Origin: an uncultured Pseudomonadota bacterium
Lineage (GTDB): Bacteria > Pseudomonadota > Gammaproteobacteria > Methylococcales > Methylomonadaceae
NCBI GenBank assembly: GCA_903867225.1
Contig: CAIPQN010000018.1
Span: forward strand, 1 to 48,955
DNA length: 48,955 nucleotides
Direction of reading: 5' to 3'
Below the pieces are notes generated by a model. The model did not search any database. It was not told where the DNA came from and saw only the letters and a list, made by a program, of their open reading frames with translations. The position numbers were made by a program, and so were the translations under genes. Of the stretch, positions 43,807 through 48,955 are shown one piece after another (the first letter of the stretch is position 1; every line of letters begins with the position of its first letter).

Positions 43807-46098
43807 ATGAGTAAAAACCTCGTCATTGTTGAATCCCCCGCCAAAGCCAAAACTATTGAAAAATATCTCGGCAAAGATTTTCATGTTCTCGCGTCTTATG
43901 GACACGTTCGCGATTTAGTTCCCAAAGAAGGTGCAGTCGATACGAAAAATGATTTTGCTATGAAATATGAAATCGTTGAGCGAAATCAACGGCACATTCA
44001 AGCAATTACCAAAGCCTTGAAAGGTGCAGACACACTTTATTTAGCAACCGATCCAGACCGTGAAGGTGAAGCAATTTCGTGGCATTTATTGGAATTATTA
44101 AACGAAAAAAGCTTACTGAAAAATAAAATTGTTCATCGCGTTGCGTTTCATGAAATTACAAAAAAAGCCGTCACCGAAGCGATTGCCGAACCATCGGAAC
44201 TCAATTACAACATGGTTCACGCGCAACAAGCGCGTCGTGCGTTAGATTATTTAGTCGGTTTTAAATTATCGCCATTGTTGTGGAAAAAAATTCGGCGTGG
44301 ATTATCGGCGGGGCGTGTTCAAAGTCCTGCTTTACGTTTAATTGTTGAACGTGAATTAGAAATTGAAGCCTTTCAAAGTCGCGAATACTGGTCAGTCGAT
44401 GCGTCAGTTTTTGCACTCGAACAAGCATTTAAAGCCAAGCTCACCCATTTTGACGGTAATAAAATTACACAATTCAGTATTGATAACGCCGATTTAGCAG
44501 GCAATACACAACAACGGTTACTCGATGAAGCGAAAGGTAAATTAACCGTTGCGAAACTTGAAAAGAAACAACGCAAAAGTAATCCCGCAGCACCATTTAT
44601 AACATCTACGTTGCAACAAGAAGCAGCGCGGAAATTAGGTTTCACAACCAAACGAACGATGACTGTCGCGCAACAACTTTATGAAGGTATCGACATCGGT
44701 GGTGAAACGGCTGGTTTGATTACCTATATGCGAACAGATTCGGTCAATCTGTCAAAAGATGCTGTTGAAGACATTCGGACTTTAATCGCTGAAATGTATG
44801 GCGCGGAGAATGTACCAAAAGACCCTGTCATATATAAAACTAAATCCAAAAATGCCCAAGAAGCCCATGAAGCGGTGCGTCCAACTTTAGCGCAAAATTT
44901 GCCGAGTCAAATTCAAAAGTTTTTAACCGCTGAACAATTCAAACTTTATGAATTGATTTGGAAACGCACGATTGCTTGCCAAATGATTCATGCGACGTTG
45001 AATAGCGTGGCAATTGACTTAAATTGTGCCGAAGGAAAACATGTTTTTCGTGCAACGGGTTCATCAGTAGCAAACCCTGGTTTTATGTCGGTTTATCTTG
45101 AAGGCAAAGACGATTCCAAAGATGGCGACGACAAAGAAAATTTTTTACCTGCATTGAAAGAAGGTGATACGGTTAAATTAAACGACGTTTTAATTGCTCA
45201 ACATTTCACCGAACCACCACCTCGATATGGCGAAGCGAGTTTGGTAAAAGCATTGGAAGAACACGGAATTGGTCGCCCTTCAACGTATGCGTCAATTATT
45301 TCAACATTGCAAAATCGCGAATACGTCACACTCGAAACTAAGCGTTTTTACCCAACAGACGTGGGGCGAATTGTGAATAAGTTTTTAACCGAACATTTCA
45401 CAAAATATGTTGATTACGGTTTTACAGCGAATTTAGAAGATGATTTAGATGCGGTGGCGCGAGGCGAAAAAGAATGGATTCCGTTGTTACATACTTTTTG
45501 GAAACCGTTTGGTGAATTAGTCATAGAAAAAGAAGCGTCTGTTCAACGCAAAGATGTTACGCAAGAAGCCATCGACGAACTTTGCCCAGAATGCAATAAA
45601 GCGTTATCCATTCGGTTAGGACGAAATGGACGTTTTATTGGTTGTACCGATTATCCAACGTGCAATTACACCCGAAACTTAACCGATTCGGCATCTATTG
45701 AGCCTGAAATCGTTGAAGGACGCGAATGCCCAGAATGTAAGTCGGCATTAGTTTATAAAACTGGACGTTACGGAAAATTTATTGGTTGTACGGGTTATCC
45801 AGATTGCCGTTATATTGAACCGATTGAGAAACCGCTTGATACGGGTGTACGTTGTCCACAATGCGACAAAGGGCAAATTTTCAAACGCAAAGCGCGTAGT
45901 GGAAAGATTTTTTATTCGTGTGAAAATTATCCGACTTGTGATTTTGCTTTGTGGAATGCTCCGCTTAACGAACCATGTCCAAAATGTAACAACGTGTTAT
46001 TAACACTCAAAGAAAGCAAAAAACATGGTATTCAAAAAGTGTGTCCGCAGAAAGGTTGTGATTTTGTGGAAAGTGTTGAAACGGATACGGAAGAATAA
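43807..46098 (+). CDS. topA: DNA topoisomerase I
   Basis: This type IA topoisomerase of 763 residues relaxes negative supercoils. The Toprim domain holds VESPAKAKTIEKYLG (residues 8-22) and the acidic DPDREGEA. The active-site Tyr is in GLITYMRTDSVNLS near residue 305, and the TRPSTYASI-like GRPSTYASI follows near 493. Four zinc-ribbon repeats stand at the C-terminus, each opening CPEC, CPEC, CPQC or CPKC, from about residue 590 on. It seems complete, and a strong hairpin follows. Confidence 0.98.
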   Translation: MSKNLVIVESPAKAKTIEKYLGKDFHVLASYGHVRDLVPKEGAVDTKNDFAMKYEIVERNQRHIQAITKALKGADTLYLATDPDREGEAISWHLLELLNEKSLLKNKIVHRVAFHEITKKAVTEAIAEPSELNYNMVHAQQARRALDYLVGFKLSPLLWKKIRRGLSAGRVQSPALRLIVERELEIEAFQSREYWSVDASVFALEQAFKAKLTHFDGNKITQFSIDNADLAGNTQQRLLDEAKGKLTVAKLEKKQRKSNPAAPFITSTLQQEAARKLGFTTKRTMTVAQQLYEGIDIGGETAGLITYMRTDSVNLSKDAVEDIRTLIAEMYGAENVPKDPVIYKTKSKNAQEAHEAVRPTLAQNLPSQIQKFLTAEQFKLYELIWKRTIACQMIHATLNSVAIDLNCAEGKHVFRATGSSVANPGFMSVYLEGKDDSKDGDDKENFLPALKEGDTVKLNDVLIAQHFTEPPPRYGEASLVKALEEHGIGRPSTYASIISTLQNREYVTLETKRFYPTDVGRIVNKFLTEHFTKYVDYGFTANLEDDLDAVARGEKEWIPLLHTFWKPFGELVIEKEASVQRKDVTQEAIDELCPECNKALSIRLGRNGRFIGCTDYPTCNYTRNLTDSASIEPEIVEGRECPECKSALVYKTGRYGKFIGCTGYPDCRYIEPIEKPLDTGVRCPQCDKGQIFKRKARSGKIFYSCENYPTCDFALWNAPLNEPCPKCNNVLLTLKESKKHGIQKVCPQKGCDFVESVETDTEE

Positions 46099-46108
46099 AC
46101 GGATTGTG

Positions 46109-46139
46109 AAGCAATCACGGAACGATACCGTGATTGCTT
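46109..46139. terminator. Bidirectional terminator between topA and the response regulator
   Basis: AAGCAATCACGG (46109-46120) and CCGTGATTGCTT (46128-46139) make a perfect 12-bp stem with a 7-base loop between convergent genes. A short T-rich tail (AATTTTG) follows on the plus strand. Confidence 0.75.
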
Positions 46140-46150
46140 AATTTTGATAA

Positions 46151-46546
46151 TTAACCTGCTTTTAATTTTGCAACTAATTGGTTAATCAAATTATCAGGTT
46201 TGAATGGTTTAACAATGTAAGACGTGATGCCAACAGAAATAGCTTCTTTCACTTTTTCGCCTTCTGAAGATGAAGTCAACATAATCCAAGGTGGCGTTGC
46301 TAATTTGTCATCATCTTTCACTGCTTGATACAATTCAATGCCGCTCATGCCAGGCATATTCCAGTCACAAATGACAACATTAAACTTTACTTTTGCCATC
46401 ATCATCAATGCTTCACGTCCACCTGGAACATCCATAACGTGAGCAAAACCAGATTCGCGTAAAATTGCTTTCGTTAATGTACGCATTGAAGCCGCATCGT
46501 CAACAATAAGAATCTTTTTTTGTAACATTTCTGCTGGTATATCCAT
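46151..46546 (-). CDS. CheY-like single-domain response regulator
   Basis: This 131-residue receiver domain has no output domain. The acidic pair Asp16-Asp17 is in ILIVDDAAS, the phosphoacceptor is Asp61 in CDWNMPGMSG, the conserved Thr/Ser in MLTSSS and the Lys in VKPFKPDNL. Single-domain regulators of this type switch flagellar or pilus motors or act in phosphorelays. It has GGAA before its ATG. A second, broken receiver gene lies at the end of the window. Confidence 0.94.
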   Translation of the reverse strand: MDIPAEMLQKKILIVDDAASMRTLTKAILRESGFAHVMDVPGGREALMMMAKVKFNVVICDWNMPGMSGIELYQAVKDDDKLATPPWIMLTSSSEGEKVKEAISVGITSYIVKPFKPDNLINQLVAKLKAG

Positions 46547-46741
46547 TTTCTTTTCCTAAGGCTGTGTATATAAGTTATTTGCTTTTACGGTGCGTACACC
46601 AGTCAATTGCTTGTGCTGCATTTTACAATATCCAAAACAAACCGACAAATTGATTGTAAGAATCGACAATGATAATTGCTTTTCACAATTTAACACACTA
46701 ATGTTGATTAAATTTTAACCAAATTTACCATTTAAAAATTC

Positions 46742-48343
46742 ATGTTAAGAATTACTGAACTAAAACTTCCACTTAATCATTCTATTGATGATCTGAAATC
46801 TACCGTACTTTATCGGCTAAACATCAATTTAGATGAATTTATTGAGTGTCATATTTTCCGCCAAGGTCACGATGCGCGTAAGCGTAACGATATTCAAATG
46901 GTCTATACCGTCGATGTTGAATTGCGAAATGAAGCCCAAATTTTAGCTAAATTCACAGACGATATTCATATACGACAAACACCAGATACTGAATATCATT
47001 TGCCAAAAAATATTTCAATTACAAATAAAATCCGCCCAATTATCATTGGTTCAGGACCTTGTGGGTTATTAGCGACGTTGATTTTGGCACAAATGGGATT
47101 TAAGCCGCTCATGTTGGAACGCGGAAAATCGGTTCGTGAGCGCACCAAAGACACCTTTGGATTGTGGCGGAAACGCGAATTCAACGCCGAATCTAACGTG
47201 CAATTTGGTGAAGGCGGCGCGGGAACATTTTCCGACGGCAAACTTTACACCCAAATCAAAGACCCCAATTATTATGGGCGCAAGGTGTTGCAAGAATTTG
47301 TCAAAGCAGGCGCACCTCCTGAGATTCTCTATCTAAGTAAACCGCATATTGGGACATTTCGATTGGTTTCAATGGTTGAGCAAATACGCGCCACGATTGA
47401 ATCGTTAGGTGGTGAAATTCGTTTTGAAACGCGTGTCGATGAGTTGCTGATTGAAAACGGGCAAGTGCAAGGTGTTCAATTGGCGAACGGTGAAATACTC
47501 GAAAGTCAGCACGTTGTATTGGCGATTGGTCACAGCGCACGCGATACCTTTTCGATGTTGAAGCGCAACGGCGTTTATATGGAAGCCAAACCCTTTTCGA
47601 TGGGTTTTCGCATCGAGCATCCGCAATCGTTAATTGATCAATGCCGTTTTGGGAATAGTGCAGGGCATTCGTTATTGGGTGCAGCGGATTATAAACTCGT
47701 TCATCACTGCAAAAATGGACGGTCGGTTTACAGTTTTTGTATGTGTCCAGGCGGTACGGTCGTTGCCGCGACTTCAGAAGCAGGTCATGTTGTCACGAAC
47801 GGCATGAGCCAGTATTCACGCAATGAACGCAATGCAAATAGTGCGATTGTAGTCGGCATAACGCCCGAAGTGGATTATCCCGAACACGTTTTAGCAGGTG
47901 TGGATTTGCAGCGGCATTGGGAACGACAGGCGTTTCTGCTAGGCGGTGAAAATTATGCCGCTCCCGCGCAATTAGTCGGTGATTTTTTAGCAGGACAACC
48001 TTCAACAAAATTCGGAGCGGTTGAACCTTCGTACACGCCATCGGTGAAATTGGGCGATTTGAGTGCGGCGTTGCCCGATTATGCCATTGCTGCTATTCGT
48101 GAAGCCTTACCCGCATTTGATAAAAAAATAAAAGGTTTTGCCATGCACGACGCGCTTTTAACAGGTGTTGAAACGCGCACATCGTCACCTGTTCGGATTA
48201 AACGTAATGAACAATTTCAAAGTTTAAACACGATTGGATTATTTCCAGCAGGTGAGGGCGCAGGTTATGCAGGTGGGATTTTGTCAGCAGCCATCGATGG
48301 CATTAAAGTCGCCGAAGCGGTGGCGCGTGCAATGCAAAATTAG
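46742..48343 (+). CDS. FAD-dependent oxidoreductase of the COG2509 type
   Basis: This 533-residue flavoprotein has an N-terminal extension of about 95 residues (LRITELKLPLNHSIDDLKSTV) typical of COG2509 and absent from simple flavoproteins. The dinucleotide motif IIGSGPCGLLAT follows near residue 101, then GGAGTFSDGKLYTQ and the C-terminal FAD contact GLFPAGEGAGYAGGILSAAIDG. The reaction is not known. It is followed after 9 bases by a DksA-type zinc-finger gene. Confidence 0.9.
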   Translation: MLRITELKLPLNHSIDDLKSTVLYRLNINLDEFIECHIFRQGHDARKRNDIQMVYTVDVELRNEAQILAKFTDDIHIRQTPDTEYHLPKNISITNKIRPIIIGSGPCGLLATLILAQMGFKPLMLERGKSVRERTKDTFGLWRKREFNAESNVQFGEGGAGTFSDGKLYTQIKDPNYYGRKVLQEFVKAGAPPEILYLSKPHIGTFRLVSMVEQIRATIESLGGEIRFETRVDELLIENGQVQGVQLANGEILESQHVVLAIGHSARDTFSMLKRNGVYMEAKPFSMGFRIEHPQSLIDQCRFGNSAGHSLLGAADYKLVHHCKNGRSVYSFCMCPGGTVVAATSEAGHVVTNGMSQYSRNERNANSAIVVGITPEVDYPEHVLAGVDLQRHWERQAFLLGGENYAAPAQLVGDFLAGQPSTKFGAVEPSYTPSVKLGDLSAALPDYAIAAIREALPAFDKKIKGFAMHDALLTGVETRTSSPVRIKRNEQFQSLNTIGLFPAGEGAGYAGGILSAAIDGIKVAEAVARAMQN

Positions 48344-48352
48344 GAGAAACAA

Positions 48353-48568
48353 ATGTCAGCAGCTTGGGCAGGTGGTACAGATGCGATTATTGAACGCATG
48401 GACAAAATGACAGAGTTATTTCTCGAAGAAGCGAGGAAATCCATGTATCACGGCGAATCGGCGTTGGAATGTGAAGAATGTGGCGAACCCATTCCTGAAA
48501 AACGCCGTTTAGCCATCGCTTGTAAAACCTGTTTAGCGTGTCAAACGGCGTTAGAAAAAAAGCCGTAA
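48353..48568 (+). CDS. Short DksA/TraR-type C4 zinc-finger protein
   Basis: This 71-residue protein has a C4 zinc finger of the DksA/TraR kind, CEECGEPIPEKRRLAIACKTC, with Cys pairs 17 residues apart. It has a short N-terminal helix and no long coiled-coil, so it resembles YbiI or TraR rather than full-length DksA. GGAGAAA precedes the ATG. It probably acts at the RNA polymerase secondary channel, but that is inferred from the family. Confidence 0.9.
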   Translation: MSAAWAGGTDAIIERMDKMTELFLEEARKSMYHGESALECEECGEPIPEKRRLAIACKTCLACQTALEKKP

Positions 48569-48569
48569 A

Positions 48570-48832
48570 TCAGAAGAATTGCAATTCAATTTTTCGGTTA
48601 CAAACTTTCTGAATCGTTTCATAAACTTTCTGTTGGTGAAACGGTTTTAATATATAACCTTTTGCGCCTGCTTTTAACGCATTGAGTACCATTGTTTCTT
48701 GTCCGTGCGATGTAACCATGACAATTTTTGCATCAGGAAATTTGCTCATAATCGCTTGTGTCGCTTCAATACCATCCATTTCTGGCATCGTAACATCCAT
48801 CGTTACAACATCAGGTTTATCAGGTTGAGCGT
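48570..48832 (-). pseudogene. Response-regulator gene truncated by an IS element
   Basis: The 3' part encodes the C-terminal two thirds of a CheY-like receiver: PDVVTMDVTMPEMDGIEAT with the phosphoacceptor Asp, MVTSHG and ILKPFHQQKV with the conserved Lys. The N-terminal strand with the Asp-Asp pocket is missing. Upstream of about 48832 the reading continues into unrelated codons (SPPSLHPRPKETGF) that lie in the left end of an IS200/IS605-type element. The product should not be phosphorylated normally, so I call it a pseudogene. A lost upstream half could lie beyond the other end of the element. Confidence 0.8.
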
Positions 48833-48955
48833 AAAACCCCGTCTCTTTAGGTCGGGGATGTAAGCTCGGCGGCGATAGCCGCCTTATGCTAGACTGCACA
48901 CATGAACAAAACGATACGAAAAGCCTTTAAATTTAGGCTCAAAGTGAATGCTGAA
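48833..48955 (+). mobile_element. Left end of an IS200/IS605-family (TnpB-type) element, continues past the window
   Basis: The segment GTAAAACCCCGTCTCTTTAG begins the foreign sequence inside the receiver gene. It holds CCCCG/CGGGG (48837-48841 with 48853-48857) and a perfect hairpin GGCGGC-gata-GCCGCC (48868-48883), the kind of subterminal hairpins recognised in this family. A tnpB gene starts at 48902. No target duplication is expected for this family. The exact junction is uncertain by a few bases. Confidence 0.75.
48902..48955 (+). CDS. tnpB: TnpB (IS605 OrfB) RNA-guided nuclease, 5' end only
   Basis: Eighteen codons reach the window edge: MNKTIRKAFKFRLKVNAE. The basic KAFKFRLKV start matches the conserved TnpB N-terminus (x-AFKFRIYP pattern). 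The RuvC and zinc-ribbon parts would lie beyond the window. No tnpA is visible at this end, so it may be an IS1341-type element with only tnpB, or tnpA may lie further right. Confidence 0.8.
   Translation, partial: MNKTIRKAFKFRLKVNAE

Noticed and set aside
1-48955. CRISPR array, rRNA or tRNA genes
   Set aside because: No regular short repeats with spacers, no rRNA-like sequence and no cloverleaf with a TTCGA-type loop was noticed in the gaps; a covariance search would be needed to exclude a tRNA fully.

Overview
The window is bacterial chromosome, AT-rich and gene-dense, most likely from a gammaproteobacterium. The dprA-smg-topA and gshB-tonB gene orders, a full-length MetH, AguA/AguB, PmbA, and cytochrome bd with both CydX and CydP small subunits support this. 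A genuine PqqD and a full sulfide-oxidation set would fit a sulfur-oxidising or methylotrophic lineage, but the genus cannot be fixed from sequence alone. I saw no tRNA, rRNA or CRISPR array.

Layout. 1-5 kb: radical SAM protein, typA/bipA, a rhodanese, an isolated pqqD, a TauE/SafE-like membrane protein and a small DUF6447-type protein. 5.2-10.1 kb (all minus): SulP transporter, beta-carbonic anhydrase, type II-like sulfide:quinone oxidoreductase (SQR), and a persulfide dioxygenase-rhodanese fusion. 10.3-18.6 kb (all minus, transcribed from the right): periplasmic rhodanese, His-tailed periplasmic protein, cydP, cydA, cydB, rhodanese, remnant of an outer-membrane barrel gene, pentaheme cytochrome c, intact barrel, cydX, lipoprotein. 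18.8 kb (plus): a sigma-54 enhancer-binding protein with no sensor domain. 19.7-27.7 kb: agmatine-to-putrescine genes, a Tat-exported superoxide reductase-like protein, pmbA, a UPF0182 protein and nadE. 27.8-37.3 kb: NlpC/P60 lipoprotein, chemoreceptor, barrel-like protein, metH, amino-acid permease. 37.3-48.6 kb: rpmG, rpmB, gshB, tonB-like, NYN protein, sufB, dprA, smg, topA, a response regulator, a FAD oxidoreductase and a DksA-type zinc-finger protein. The right edge is a response-regulator gene broken by the left end of an IS200/IS605-type element whose tnpB runs off the window.

The most interesting system is the 5-19 kb block. Upstream of both large minus-strand operons I find a canonical GG-N10-GC sigma-54 promoter. 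About 90-115 bp further upstream lie two palindromes of the form GTTTC-N3-GAAAC, centred exactly 21 bp apart in both places. One pair lies directly in front of the enhancer-binding-protein gene. The simplest reading is one sulfide regulon joining SQR, persulfide dioxygenase, rhodaneses and the sulfide-tolerant cytochrome bd oxidase. Its activator lacks an input domain, as PspF does, and has only one cysteine. Three short genes (cydX, cydP, rpmG) were read directly from the sequence because they are under 60 residues.
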